NCBI GenBank assembly: GCA_019245575.1
Contig: JAFARE010000030.1
Span: 32,805 to 96,804, forward strand
Origin: Candidatus Dormiibacterota bacterium
Lineage (GTDB): Bacteria; Chloroflexota; Dormibacteria; Aeolococcales; Aeolococcaceae
Direction: 5' to 3'
DNA: 64,000 nt
A program made the position numbers and the translations under genes. Under the pieces are notes generated by a model, which saw only the letters and a program-made list of their open reading frames with translations, did no database searches and was not told where the DNA came from. Shown here piece after piece: positions 8,411-18,210 of the stretch (position 1 is its first letter; each line of letters starts with the position of its first letter).

Positions 8411-9390
8411 CGCGAGTACCGCACGCGCGGGTCAGCCACCGCGTAGAGAATGTCGGCGAGCAGCGAGCCGGCCACCGTGGCCAGCGCGGCGACCACGATG
8501 ATGCCCAGGATCACCGGATAGTCCTGCTGGATAGCCGCATTCCAGAAGAGCAGGCCGATGCCCGGGAAGTTGAACAGCGCCTCGGTGATCAGCGCGCCGC
8601 TGAAGATGAAGGAGATCGACAGTCCGATCAGCGTGAGGATGGGGATGAGCGCATTGCGCAGCACGTGCAGGAACAGCACGCGCGTCTCGGACGCCCCCTT
8701 CGCCCGCGCGGTGCGCACGTAGTCCTGCACCATGTTCTCCAGCGTCGAGGAGCGCATGTAGCGGCTGAACAGCGCGATGGTGCCCAGCGCGAGTGTGACC
8801 ACCGGAAGGATCAGCGCCGAGAACTGCGAGAAGAGGTCGCCCACCGTCGCGCCCTGCGGGCCCTCGGACGGCAGATGCGTGAGCGTCTCGGAGAACAGGA
8901 CGATCAGGATGATGCCCAGCCAGAACACGGGCATCGAGTAGAAGATGAACGACGCGCCGGTCAGCACGTAGTCGTCGACCTTGTTGCGCCGCACCGCCTG
9001 GTAGATGCCCAGCGGGACGGCGATGATGATCGCGATCGCGTACGACAGACCCACCAGCACGAGCGTCTTGGGCAGGTCCTCGGCCAGCAGTGACCCCACG
9101 CTCTGGTTCAGCTTGTACGAGTAGCCGAAATCGATGCTCCAGCCATGGCCGCCGAACAGCGAGCCGAGCCCGGTGATGTGCCCCAGGTACGTGCCGTACT
9201 GCACCCAGATCGGCTGGTCGAGGCCGTTGTCGTGGTTGAACTGCGCGATCGCCACCGCGGTTGCGCGCGGTCCGAGGATCGCGCGCGCGGGTCCCCCCGG
9301 CAGCAGATGCAGCAGCAGGAACACCAGCAGCGTCACCCCGAAGGTGATGAACACCGCTTGGATGCACCGGCGCAGGATGTAGCCGATCAC
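8407..9390 (-). CDS. Oligo/dipeptide ABC transporter permease (OppB/DppB-like)
   Basis: MIGYILRRCIQAVFITFGVTLLVFLLLHLLPGGPAR, ...YVRTARAKG...HVLRNALIPILT, ALFNFPGIG; ATGA overlap with OppC-like. Confidence 0.92.
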   Translation of the reverse strand: MIGYILRRCIQAVFITFGVTLLVFLLLHLLPGGPARAILGPRATAVAIAQFNHDNGLDQPIWVQYGTYLGHITGLGSLFGGHGWSIDFGYSYKLNQSVGSLLAEDLPKTLVLVGLSYAIAIIIAVPLGIYQAVRRNKVDDYVLTGASFIFYSMPVFWLGIILIVLFSETLTHLPSEGPQGATVGDLFSQFSALILPVVTLALGTIALFSRYMRSSTLENMVQDYVRTARAKGASETRVLFLHVLRNALIPILTLIGLSISFIFSGALITEALFNFPGIGLLFWNAAIQQDYPVILGIIVVAALATVAGSLLADILYAVADPRVRYSR

Positions 9391-9408
9391 GGTCGGAGGG
9401 GTGTCAGG

Positions 9409-11220
9409 TCAGGACGACCAGGACCAGTTCTCCGGGTAGAGGTTGGCCAGCGGGTCCTGCGGATCCACCCCCTGCAGGTTGCTGTTGATCGCGGACAGCT
9501 GCAGGTACGGGGTCGGCATCCACACCACCGGCAGGTTCTTGGCGAGGTAGTCCTCGTACTGGTACATCGCCTGCAGGCTGTTGCTCGTCTCCGTCGCGCT
9601 GATCAGCTGGTCGGCATTCGGGTCCGAGTAGCCGTTGGAGTTGGAGCCGGCGCCGGTCGCCCAGAGCAGGTCGCCCGTGGGGTAGTAGTCCGGCGAGTAC
9701 ACCCACACGCCCCAGAACTCCATGTCCCAGGTGCATGGCTTGCCGGCCTGGCACGGGATGGCGTTGCCGATGACGGTGTTGAAGGTGTTCGACGAGAGGT
9801 TGATCTGGATGCCCGCCTTGCTGAAGTCGGTCTTGAACTGCGTCATCATCTGGTCGAACGACGCCTGACCGTTGGCGTACTCCAGGTGGAATGAGGCCTG
9901 TGCGCCGGCCGCGATTCCCTGGCCGCACTGGTTGGGTGCCGTGCCCGGGCTCGTGCAGGTGTCGACGCCACCGGGATTGACCGTCCAGCCGTGCTGCTGC
10001 AGCAGCGCAACCGCCGCGTTGACGTTGAAGGGATACGGGTTCGACTTCTCGAAGGAGCTGACGAAGCTGGAGGTCGGACGCACCGGGACGGGGCCGTACG
10101 TGGGATAGGAATAGCCGTTGTACGCCTTGTTGATGTACGTGCTCTGGTCGACCAGCAGCTGCATCGCCTGGCGGAAGTACAGCTGGCTGAAGATGGGGCC
10201 GCTCGTGGGATTGGTGAAGTTCTCAGGGAAGTAGGACACCTCCCAGCCGGTCCACGGCTCGAACCTGTAGCCCAGGTTCGTGATCTGGGTCTTCTGCATC
10301 GCGTCCGAGTACGGGATGTAGCCGTAGTCGACGGAGTTGGGCTGATTGGGGCCGCCCTTCAACAGGTTGAACTCAGCGGACTCGGCGGTGAACGGCACCT
10401 CGTCGAACTCCGCCAACTTCGGCTTCACCGGGCCGGAGTACTGCGGGTTGGGCACGAACTTCACGTTTCCCGTCGTGTCGATGGACTTGAGCTTCCAGGG
10501 CCCGTCAACGACCTGCCACAGCGGGTTGGTGTTGTACGTGCCGACGCTCATCGCCTCCTGGTCGAGGAACTTGTACACGGCCTGCGCACCGTCCGAGGTC
10601 TTGTCGTAGTCGCCGACGGCGCCGGACGCCGAGGTCTTGTCCCACACGTGCTGCGGCAGCGGCGACACCTGGCTCAGCTCGTTGTACGTGAAGAAGTAGG
10701 AGCCGTACGCCTGGCTGAGGTTGAACGTGATCGACGTGGGGCTGTTGACGGTGGTGCTGACCACGTTGTCCGGGTACTCACCCGGCGAGTAGCCGGCCCA
10801 GTTTGCCTTGTTCGCGGTGACCAGGTTCTGCCAGAACTCCACGTCGCGAGACGTCACCGGCGTGCCGTCGGACCACTTGTAGTTCTTCAGCGTGATGGTC
10901 ACCGACTTGCCGTCGGCGGAGTACTGCGGGGCATTCGCGAGGCTCAGCGAATCGTTGAGCTGCACCGTGCCGTCCTTGCCGAACCAGTACAGCGGCCGGT
11001 ACATGAGGAATTGGAACTGGGTCAGGTTGGCGACGCTGAAGTACTGCAGCTTGGCCAGCGGGAGGATGTAGTTGGGCGCGGATCCGGGCAGCTCGGCGAA
11101 CGTTGCCTTGGTCTTGTTCGACGTCCCCCCGCCGCCGCCGCATGCCGCGGCGAGCAGCGTCCCAGCGAGCGCGACCACCGACAGCAATCCCTTCGAGCGC
11201 CAGGCCTTTCTCGAGGTCAT
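9409..11220 (-). CDS. ABC transporter substrate-binding protein, family 5 (peptide/nickel), lipoprotein
   Basis: MTSRKAWRSKGLLSVVALAGTLLAAACGGGG lipobox; YRPLYWFGKDG, SVTITLKNYKWSDGTPVTSRDV; RBS AAGGAGG 6-12 nt upstream. Confidence 0.92.
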   Translation of the reverse strand: MTSRKAWRSKGLLSVVALAGTLLAAACGGGGGTSNKTKATFAELPGSAPNYILPLAKLQYFSVANLTQFQFLMYRPLYWFGKDGTVQLNDSLSLANAPQYSADGKSVTITLKNYKWSDGTPVTSRDVEFWQNLVTANKANWAGYSPGEYPDNVVSTTVNSPTSITFNLSQAYGSYFFTYNELSQVSPLPQHVWDKTSASGAVGDYDKTSDGAQAVYKFLDQEAMSVGTYNTNPLWQVVDGPWKLKSIDTTGNVKFVPNPQYSGPVKPKLAEFDEVPFTAESAEFNLLKGGPNQPNSVDYGYIPYSDAMQKTQITNLGYRFEPWTGWEVSYFPENFTNPTSGPIFSQLYFRQAMQLLVDQSTYINKAYNGYSYPTYGPVPVRPTSSFVSSFEKSNPYPFNVNAAVALLQQHGWTVNPGGVDTCTSPGTAPNQCGQGIAAGAQASFHLEYANGQASFDQMMTQFKTDFSKAGIQINLSSNTFNTVIGNAIPCQAGKPCTWDMEFWGVWVYSPDYYPTGDLLWATGAGSNSNGYSDPNADQLISATETSNSLQAMYQYEDYLAKNLPVVWMPTPYLQLSAINSNLQGVDPQDPLANLYPENWSWSS

Positions 11221-11326
11221 GGGAGCCTCCTTGCAGTGCCGTGCGCACCCAGGCGTCGCCCCCTCGCGCCCTTGTCGCGGCCGTAGGATACCGAGCCAAT
11301 CTCCGCCTAGGGAAGCGAACGCTCCG

Positions 11327-11346
11327 AAAATCACCCCTGCGGGTGA
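11327..11346 (-). terminator. Rho-independent-type hairpin downstream of the DUF2236-like gene
   Basis: On the minus strand TCACCC-GCAG-GGGTGA followed by TTTT (plus-strand aaaa 11327-11330). Confidence 0.5.
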
Positions 11347-11367
11347 AGCTTTGGGGTTCTGCCGCGG

Positions 11368-12309
11368 TCAGGCAGCCGCCGCGCCCGGCCACCGGCCCTG
11401 GGCCCGGGCCAGCGCCAGGTCGTGCACCGGCGAGATCCGAAGCCTGCGTGGCAGGAGCGGGTGCGCCGCGCGCAGCGACGCGAACGTGGCCGCGTGTGCC
11501 GCGGCGTGCGCCCGCGTCCAGGGAAATCCGTACGCCGCTCGCAGCGCCGGAGGCAGTAGGCCGACAGCGACGAAGGCGACCATGTCCATCCCCGGCCGCA
11601 GCACGCGCGAGCGCACCGGCGGGTGCAGCACCGTCCGGGCCACGAGCCGAGAACCCGCTCCCGGCAGGCAGGGGCCGCGCGCGATCTGGCGCGCGACGTA
11701 CTCGCGCAGCGCCGCGGCGCTGGGCCAGAGAAGCCGGCCCGGCACGCCCATCAGCGCCGCCACGGCCTCCCACTCGCGCACGAACCCGTCGCGGTCGGCG
11801 TCGCCCAGGTCGCCCACCAGCGCGTCGTGTGTGGCGAGCATGGAGTCGACGAAGGAGGCGTGGACCCAGCGCAGCAGCGGCGCGTTGGCCGCGGAATATT
11901 CCCGCCCGGCACGCACGCGCGTGGTCGCGTGCGATGCGGGGAGCCGGCCGGCGATGCGCGTGTGCACCCGCAGCACCCGCTCGGACACCGCTCGCGCCTC
12001 CGCGGTGGTGCCGAACGACACCAGCGTCACCCACTCGACGGTGCGCTCCAGCCGTCCGTACGGGTCGGTGGCGAAGGCGCTGTGGTCGATGGCGCCCTGC
12101 GCCACCAGCGGATGCGCGGCCTGCATCAGGAGCGCCCGGCCGGCGCCCAGCATCAGCAGCGGCTCGCGCATCACACGCCACGTCACCGTCTCCGGGCCGA
12201 AGAGGCCGGCGTCGGCCGCGGTGTCGCGCAGCGGCGCGGGGCGGTCCGAGTAGGGAAGCGGCCGGGTGATCAGCCGCATCGCGAAGCCGCCGCCGGGAAG
12301 AGCGCGCAC
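11368..12309 (-). CDS. DUF2236 / MpaB-like (rubber oxygenase-like) oxygenase family protein
   Basis: TWRVMREPLLMLGAGRALLMQAAHPLVAQGAIDHSAFATDPYGRLERTVEWVTLVSFG: typical DUF2236 N-terminal block. Confidence 0.8.
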   Translation of the reverse strand: MRALPGGGFAMRLITRPLPYSDRPAPLRDTAADAGLFGPETVTWRVMREPLLMLGAGRALLMQAAHPLVAQGAIDHSAFATDPYGRLERTVEWVTLVSFGTTAEARAVSERVLRVHTRIAGRLPASHATTRVRAGREYSAANAPLLRWVHASFVDSMLATHDALVGDLGDADRDGFVREWEAVAALMGVPGRLLWPSAAALREYVARQIARGPCLPGAGSRLVARTVLHPPVRSRVLRPGMDMVAFVAVGLLPPALRAAYGFPWTRAHAAAHAATFASLRAAHPLLPRRLRISPVHDLALARAQGRWPGAAAA

Positions 12310-12365
12310 GTTCCGAGCCTATCAGCGGCCGGGCCGATCGTCCTCACTCGCTACCATCGCCAGCC

Positions 12366-13097
12366 GTGCCTGACGAGCCCGTTGTCGAGCGAGCGCTGGT
12401 CGTGGTCGCCCATCCGGACGACTGCGACTTCGGCTGCGCGGGCACGACCGCCGTGTGGACGGATGCCGGGATGGAGGTGTCCTACTGCATCGTCACCGAC
12501 GGCGACGCCGGTGGCTCCGACCGCAGCGCCGTGCGCGCCGACGTGGCCGCGCAGCGCCGCAGAGAGCAGACGGAGGCGGCCGCCGTGGTCGGCGTGCGCG
12601 ACATCGAGTTCCTCGGTTACCCGGACGGTCGCCTGATGGTGTCGATGGACCTCCGGCGCGACATCTCCCGCGTGATCCGCACGAAGCGCCCCCAGCGGGT
12701 GGTGTGCCAGTCGCCGGTGCGCAACTTCACGCGCATCTTCGCCAGCCATCCGGACCATCTCGCCGCCGGTGAGGCCACGCTCGACGCCGTCTACCCCGAC
12801 TCGCGCAACCCCTTCGCGCACATGGAGCTGCTCGACAAGGAGGGTCTGGAGCCGTACACGGTCGACGAGGTGTGGCTGATGGGTGGCACGTTCGGGGTGC
12901 AGCCGGACCGGGTCATCGACGTGACCGCCACCGCAGACCGCAAGCTGGCGGCGCTGCGCTGTCATCGCAGCCAATACGACGACTGGAACGCGCTCGAGGA
13001 GCGCGTGCGCATGTGGCTCAAGGCCACCGCGTCGGCGGGAGGGCTGGGCGAGGACCGCATGGCCGAGATCTTCCAGGTGGTGCACACCGGGGGATGA
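12366..13097 (+). CDS. PIG-L family (LmbE/MshB-like) deacetylase
   Basis: VVAHPDDCDFGCAGT (AHPDD motif), SHPDHLAAGEATLDAVYPD. Confidence 0.88.
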   Translation: MPDEPVVERALVVVAHPDDCDFGCAGTTAVWTDAGMEVSYCIVTDGDAGGSDRSAVRADVAAQRRREQTEAAAVVGVRDIEFLGYPDGRLMVSMDLRRDISRVIRTKRPQRVVCQSPVRNFTRIFASHPDHLAAGEATLDAVYPDSRNPFAHMELLDKEGLEPYTVDEVWLMGGTFGVQPDRVIDVTATADRKLAALRCHRSQYDDWNALEERVRMWLKATASAGGLGEDRMAEIFQVVHTGG

Positions 13098-13426
13098 CGC
13101 CGGACCTCTCGCCCTCACTGGCCGCCGCTGCCGTCGGCACCGCGGACACCGCCGCATTCCTCATCGCGCGCCCGCGCCTGTTCCGCGAGCGGCCGGGGCG
13201 GGCCGCGGGCAGCGCCGCCGCGCTGCTCGCGTGGGTCACCGTGGGCACGCGCGCAGCATTCGCCGAGTCGCGCGGCGATGCCTGGACGCGGGGGCTCTGC
13301 GCGGCGCTGCTCGCATCGAATGTGGCGGTCCTCGCGGTGCACCTGCGCCATGGCATCGCGGGCCCGCGCGTGTACGTCGGCACCGTCGCTGCCGCGGTGG
13401 CGCTCGCCGGAACGTTTCGCCCTTGA
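13094..13426 (+). CDS. Small hydrophobic protein of unknown function
   Basis: ATGA overlap with the PIG-L gene; ~110 aa with several predicted membrane segments. Confidence 0.6.
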   Translation: MTPDLSPSLAAAAVGTADTAAFLIARPRLFRERPGRAAGSAAALLAWVTVGTRAAFAESRGDAWTRGLCAALLASNVAVLAVHLRHGIAGPRVYVGTVAAAVALAGTFRP

Positions 13427-15369
13427 GCGACGAGCGCGCGCGCCGCCCTTACGGAACGTGGCCCTCGCCGATCAGCGCGCGGGCCGTGGCGCAATCCCGT
13501 CTGCGCGTCACGGAGCTGCAGTTCGACGGCGGGGTGCCCTTCTGGATCGAGGGTAGGCCGGCGGAGAAGGGCCGCTGCGTCGTCGTGCGCCATGTCGACG
13601 GCGCCAACCACGACATGCTGCCGGAACCGTTCTCGGCGCGCACGCGCGTGCACGAGTACGGCGGCGGCGCGCTGCACGTCGCCGGCGGCACGGTCTACTT
13701 CAGCAACGCGCCGGATCGCCGGCTCTACGCGATGGAGTCGGACGCCGCTCCGCGACCGCTGACTCCCGATCTCGGTGACGTGCGCTACGCGGACATGCGG
13801 CTGGACTCCACGCGCGACCGCCTGGTCGTCGTGTGCGAGGACCATCGAGGCAGCCGTGTCGTCAACGACATCCGCGTCCTGCCGCGCGACGGCGGCGAGC
13901 CCGAGACGATCGTGTCGGGCAACGACTTCTACTCGAACCCACGCGTCAGCCCGGACGGGACGCGGATGGCGTGGCTCACCTGGAACCAGCCGAACATGCC
14001 GTGGGACGGCACGGAGCTGTGGACTGCCGAGCTCGGCGCGGACGGCCGGCCTCGGGACGCGCGCCGCGTTGCCGGCGGGCCGCGCGAAGCAGTGTTCCAA
14101 CCTGAGTGGTCGCCCGACTCCGTGCTGCACTTCATCACCGATCCCACCGGCTGGTGGAACCTGTATCGCTGGGACGGGGACGAGGCGCATCCGCTCTGTC
14201 CCATGGAGGCGGAATGCGGACAGCCCGCGTGGGCGTTCGGCCTCTCCTCCTACGCGTTTCTCGACGATGGGCGCATCGCGCTGAGCGCCTGCCGCGACGG
14301 GCTGTGGCGCGTCGGCCTCCTCAGCCCGGACGGGGGCGGGTTCGACGACCTCGGCCTGGCGATCACCGACGTCGACGGCTGCGTCGTCTCCGACGGCGTC
14401 CGCATCGGGTTGCTCGCGGGCGGGGAGCGCGAGCCGCTGTCGGCGGTCGTGGTGCAGCCGGGGGACCGCTCGCACACGGTGCTGCGGCGCTCCACGGATC
14501 TCGACATCGACGACGCGCTGATCTCGGCGGCGATCCCCGTCTCCTTTCCCGGCTGGGAGGGCGCGACCGCGCACGCGTTCTTCTACGCGCCGCGCAGCGA
14601 CACGTGCGAAGCCGGCCCCGAGGAGACGCCGCCGCTGCTCGTGCGCGCCCACGGCGGACCCACGTCGGCCACCACGCCGGCGATGGATCCACTGGTGCAG
14701 TACTGGACCAGCCGTGGCTTCGCCTTTCTCGACGTCAACTACGGCGGCAGCACCGGTTACGGCCGCGCGTACCGCGAGCGGCTCAACCTGCAGGAGGGGG
14801 TGGTGGACGTCGGCGACTGCGTCGCGGGCGCGCTGCACATGGCCGAGACCGGCCGCGCTGACGGCGCACGGCTGCTCATCGAGGGAGGCAGCGCGGGCGG
14901 GTACATCGTCCTGTGCGCCATGACCTTCCACGACGCATTCGCCGCGGGCTCGAGCCTGTTCGGCATCGCCGACATCGAGACACTGGTGGCCGAAACTCAC
15001 AAGTTCGAGGCGCAGTACTTCGAGACGATGGTCGGCCCGTACCCGCTGCGCCGTCACGTCTACCACGACCGATCGCCGATCCACTTCATCGAGCGGGTGC
15101 GCCGGCCCGTGATCCTCTTCCAGGGCCTCGACGACCCCATCGTGCCGCGCAACCAGGCGGAGACGATGTTCGCGTCGCTGTGCGAGGCGGGGATACCCAC
15201 CGCGTACATCGGCTATCCGGGCGAGGAGCACGGCTTCCGGCAGGCGGCGAACATCGCGCGCACCGTCGACGCTGAGCGCTACTTCTTCTCGCGCGTGCTC
15301 GGCATCGAGGTGGGCGGGGACGTCGAGCCGGTCGACATCGTCAACCTGGAGCGGCGCCAGACGGCGTAG
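13423..15369 (+). CDS. S9 family prolyl oligopeptidase-like peptidase
   Basis: TTG start overlapping the previous stop (TTGA). N-terminal propeller; C-terminal RAHGGPTS, DVNYGGSTGYGRAYRERL, GGSAGG, FQGLDDPIVP, GEEHGF. Confidence 0.88.
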   Translation: MSDERARRPYGTWPSPISARAVAQSRLRVTELQFDGGVPFWIEGRPAEKGRCVVVRHVDGANHDMLPEPFSARTRVHEYGGGALHVAGGTVYFSNAPDRRLYAMESDAAPRPLTPDLGDVRYADMRLDSTRDRLVVVCEDHRGSRVVNDIRVLPRDGGEPETIVSGNDFYSNPRVSPDGTRMAWLTWNQPNMPWDGTELWTAELGADGRPRDARRVAGGPREAVFQPEWSPDSVLHFITDPTGWWNLYRWDGDEAHPLCPMEAECGQPAWAFGLSSYAFLDDGRIALSACRDGLWRVGLLSPDGGGFDDLGLAITDVDGCVVSDGVRIGLLAGGEREPLSAVVVQPGDRSHTVLRRSTDLDIDDALISAAIPVSFPGWEGATAHAFFYAPRSDTCEAGPEETPPLLVRAHGGPTSATTPAMDPLVQYWTSRGFAFLDVNYGGSTGYGRAYRERLNLQEGVVDVGDCVAGALHMAETGRADGARLLIEGGSAGGYIVLCAMTFHDAFAAGSSLFGIADIETLVAETHKFEAQYFETMVGPYPLRRHVYHDRSPIHFIERVRRPVILFQGLDDPIVPRNQAETMFASLCEAGIPTAYIGYPGEEHGFRQAANIARTVDAERYFFSRVLGIEVGGDVEPVDIVNLERRQTA

Positions 15370-16388
15370 CCGCCGGCAGCGACGAGCACCAGCGCAAGCG
15401 CGCTGACGAGCATGTTCGACTGCCCGGCGAGCCCCGGTGTACCGGCTGCGCGCGACGGCGCTGTGCCGAACGACGCCAGCCGGATCGTCGCGTCGCCGCC
15501 GACACCGAGGTCGTACGTGACGTCCGAGCTGTCCGCATTCAGCGCGAGGTACGTTAGATAGCCGCTCTCCGGAACCCACGCCATGTTGCGGTCGCCGGCC
15601 AGGTCATCGTGCAGCGACGACGTCATCCGCTCCTGCCCCGCGACCGAGAATCCCCTTGCGCCGTCGACGCTGCTGCCGCGCAGCACGCCGTCCACCACCG
15701 AGGGCGGCGGCGCCGTGTGCAGCTGTGTGTCCGTCAGCAGGAACAGGTCGGCGACGACGCGCGAGTCGTCGTTGGCCAGCACCTCGAGCGGCACCCACAG
15801 CTGCGGCGTGCGCATTGTGATCAGGAGCGGCACGCCGTCGCCGTCGAGCAGCCCGCGCTGCTGCGCCGCCGACGTGTTGTATTTCGCCGCCATGAACACG
15901 GGGCTGCCCTGCGCGTACGTCAGCAGGTGGTCCTTCGCCTCCGGCGGCAGCAGGAACCCGTTGTGGATGCACCAGTCGACGACCTGGGTGCCGCTCCCCT
16001 TGAGCACGGTGACGTCGAGTGCCTCCACCTGCACCTGCTCCACGACGACGCCGCCCGCAGCCTTTGCCGCGGTGTTGGCGGCGAAGTCCAGCGGTTCGGG
16101 CGGCGCGAACTCTCGCTCCAGCCGCTGCAGCGTCCAGCGCCCCGCGGCGCTGATGCTCGAGGGCACGGCGGGCAGGGGCACGATCCAGCCGACGTCGGCA
16201 GCGGAGCCGGCGTACGCGAAGCTGGTCACGTAGTGCTCGACGCCGTCGTGCCACGCGACGAACGTCGTGGCCTTGGACAGGCGCACGTCGCCGTCCGGCG
16301 CCACCAGGCCGCCGCACGCGAGCGCCGTGGTCATCGTCGCCATGAGGGCGGCGCCTGCTGCGACAGCGGCGGCCAACACCTTGCGCAT
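15279..16388 (-). CDS. DUF2330-like secreted/membrane-anchored protein
   Basis: Signal peptide MRKVLAAAVAAGAALMATMTTALACGG; WIVPLPAVPSS...; C-terminal TM ALALVLVAAGGYAVWRR. Confidence 0.75.
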   Translation of the reverse strand: MRKVLAAAVAAGAALMATMTTALACGGLVAPDGDVRLSKATTFVAWHDGVEHYVTSFAYAGSAADVGWIVPLPAVPSSISAAGRWTLQRLEREFAPPEPLDFAANTAAKAAGGVVVEQVQVEALDVTVLKGSGTQVVDWCIHNGFLLPPEAKDHLLTYAQGSPVFMAAKYNTSAAQQRGLLDGDGVPLLITMRTPQLWVPLEVLANDDSRVVADLFLLTDTQLHTAPPPSVVDGVLRGSSVDGARGFSVAGQERMTSSLHDDLAGDRNMAWVPESGYLTYLALNADSSDVTYDLGVGGDATIRLASFGTAPSRAAGTPGLAGQSNMLVSALALVLVAAGGYAVWRRSRLTMSTGSTSPPTSMPSTREKK

Positions 16389-16464
16389 CGCGGTCCTCCT
16401 CCGCCATGAACGTCTGTCTGCGTCCTGTGACGCGGGCGTCGCCGTCACGGTTCCCGCGAGGCGT

Positions 16465-16492
16465 TTGAGAATCGATAGTTAGGCTATATAAT
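16465..16492 (+). promoter_or_regulatory. Sigma-70-type promoter of the MarR gene (TTGAGA-16-TATAAT)
   Basis: TTGAGA 16465-16470, TATAAT 16487-16492, 6 nt before the GTG at 16499, predicting a leaderless transcript. Confidence 0.75.
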
Positions 16493-16498
16493 TAGTTC

Positions 16499-16939
16499 GT
16501 GGCAACGCTCACCGCGGCCGACTCCGTCACCCTGGCCAACCGGCTGCGCCCCGTCCTCCTCCACATCAACCGCCACCTGCGCCGCGAGGTGCACAAGCTG
16601 GGCGTCTCCGCCGGGCAGATCTCCGTTCTGTCCGCCGTGTGCGACAAGCCGGGCATCGGCATCGCCGACCTGGCGGCGCGCGAGGGCACATCCGCGCCCT
16701 CCATCTCCGGCCACGTTGACCGGCTCGAGGCGGCCGGCCTGCTGGAGCGTCGGCGGGAGGAGTCCGGCGACCGCCGCCGCATCGGCCTCCACGTGACCAC
16801 CGAGGGCGCGCGCGTGCTGCGCGATGTCCGCTCCCGGCGCACGGCTTGGCTCGCCTCCCGGCTCGAGGCACTGCCGCCCGCGGAGCGGCGCAGGGTGGCC
16901 GACGCCGTCGAAGCGCTCGGGGCTCTGGTCGCCTCATGA
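16499..16939 (+). CDS. MarR family transcriptional regulator
   Basis: Winged-helix: GISVADLAAREGTSAPSISGHVDRLEAAGLLERRREESGDRRRIGLHVTTEG (sequence as in the ORF track, GIGIADLAAREG...). Confidence 0.9.
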   Translation: MATLTAADSVTLANRLRPVLLHINRHLRREVHKLGVSAGQISVLSAVCDKPGIGIADLAAREGTSAPSISGHVDRLEAAGLLERRREESGDRRRIGLHVTTEGARVLRDVRSRRTAWLASRLEALPPAERRRVADAVEALGALVAS

Positions 16940-18210
16940 GTCCGCGCGCGCGGGTCAGCGTCCTCTCCGCCAGGACCTTCCGGAGCCTGCACCGGCGCAA
17001 CTACCGCCTGTACTTCATCGGCCAGGTCGTCTCCCTGACGGGCACGTGGATGCAGAACGTCGCCCAGGCCTGGTTCATCGTCGAGCTGACGCACTCGCCG
17101 CTCGCCGTCGGGCTCCTCGCCGTCTGCCAGTTCGGTCCCTATGGCCTGCTCGGGCTGCTCGGCGGAACGGTGGCCGACCGGGTCAACCAGCGCCGCCTGC
17201 TCATCTGCACGCAGACCGCGTTCCTGCTCAGCGCCGCGTCGCTGGCCACACTCGCGCTCACCGGACACGCGACGGTGTGGGAGGTGTATCTCCTCGCCGC
17301 GATCAACGGCTTCGTGCTCGTGCTCGACACACCGGTGCGGCAGTCGTTCACGATCCAGATGGTCGGGCGCAGCGAGCTGCCCAACGCTGTGGCGCTCAAC
17401 TCCAGCATCTTCAACGCCTCGCGCATCATCGGCCCCGCCGTTGCGGGCGCGCTGATCGCAGTCGCGGGCGTGGGGCTGTGCTTTCTCTTCAACGCGTTCA
17501 GCTTCGTGGCGGTGATCGTGGCCCTGGCGCTGATGCGCGAGTCCGAGCTGTTCGCGGTGGGGCGTGACGACCGCCGCGCCAATGTGTTCCGCGGCGCGAG
17601 CGAGGGCATCCGATTCGCGTGGCGCACACCGGTCGTGCGCACCGTGCTGGTGATGATGCTCGTGATCTCGACGATCGGGATCAACTTCAACGTGCTGCTC
17701 CCCGTCCTGACGGCGCGCACGCTGCACTCCGGCCCGCAGGTGTTCGGCATGCTCTCGGCGCTCTTCGGCGTGGGCGCGCTTGCCGGCGCGCTGACCACCG
17801 CTGCGCTGGGCCGGGCCAGCGCCCGGGCGCTGCTCGCCGGCGCGCTGATCTTCTCGCTGTCCGAGCTGGCGCTGGCGCCGATGCGCGTTGCCTGGGCCGC
17901 GGCCTTGGTCCTCGTCGTCACCGGCGTTGCGTTCTCGCTGTACGCGTCGCAGAGCAATGCAACGCTGCAGATGTCGACGCCCGACCGGCTGCGCGGACGC
18001 GTGCTCGGCATCTATGGGTACGTGTTCTTCGGCACCGCCCCGCTGGGAGGGCTGCTCGCCGGCTGGCTGGCGCAGACGGGGGGCACGCAGCTCGCATTCC
18101 TCGTCGCCGGGGGCGCCGGCCTGTGCGCCGCCGTCTACGGCGCGGCCGAGCTGCGCGACGCGCGTGCGCCTGACACTGCGCTCACACCCGGCGGGCTCCA
18201 CGCGGCGTGA
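16936..18210 (+). CDS. MFS transporter (EntS-like)
   Basis: ATGA overlap with marR; RRNYRLYFIGQVVSLTGTWMQNVAQAW, LLGGTVADRVNQRR, SRIIGPAVAGALIA. Confidence 0.88.
   Translation: MSPRARVSVLSARTFRSLHRRNYRLYFIGQVVSLTGTWMQNVAQAWFIVELTHSPLAVGLLAVCQFGPYGLLGLLGGTVADRVNQRRLLICTQTAFLLSAASLATLALTGHATVWEVYLLAAINGFVLVLDTPVRQSFTIQMVGRSELPNAVALNSSIFNASRIIGPAVAGALIAVAGVGLCFLFNAFSFVAVIVALALMRESELFAVGRDDRRANVFRGASEGIRFAWRTPVVRTVLVMMLVISTIGINFNVLLPVLTARTLHSGPQVFGMLSALFGVGALAGALTTAALGRASARALLAGALIFSLSELALAPMRVAWAAALVLVVTGVAFSLYASQSNATLQMSTPDRLRGRVLGIYGYVFFGTAPLGGLLAGWLAQTGGTQLAFLVAGGAGLCAAVYGAAELRDARAPDTALTPGGLHAA

Noticed and set aside
13018-15579. 853-aa ORF antisense to the S9 peptidase
   Set aside because: Low-complexity Arg/Ala/Val composition with no domain-like motif; mirrors a convincing coding frame.
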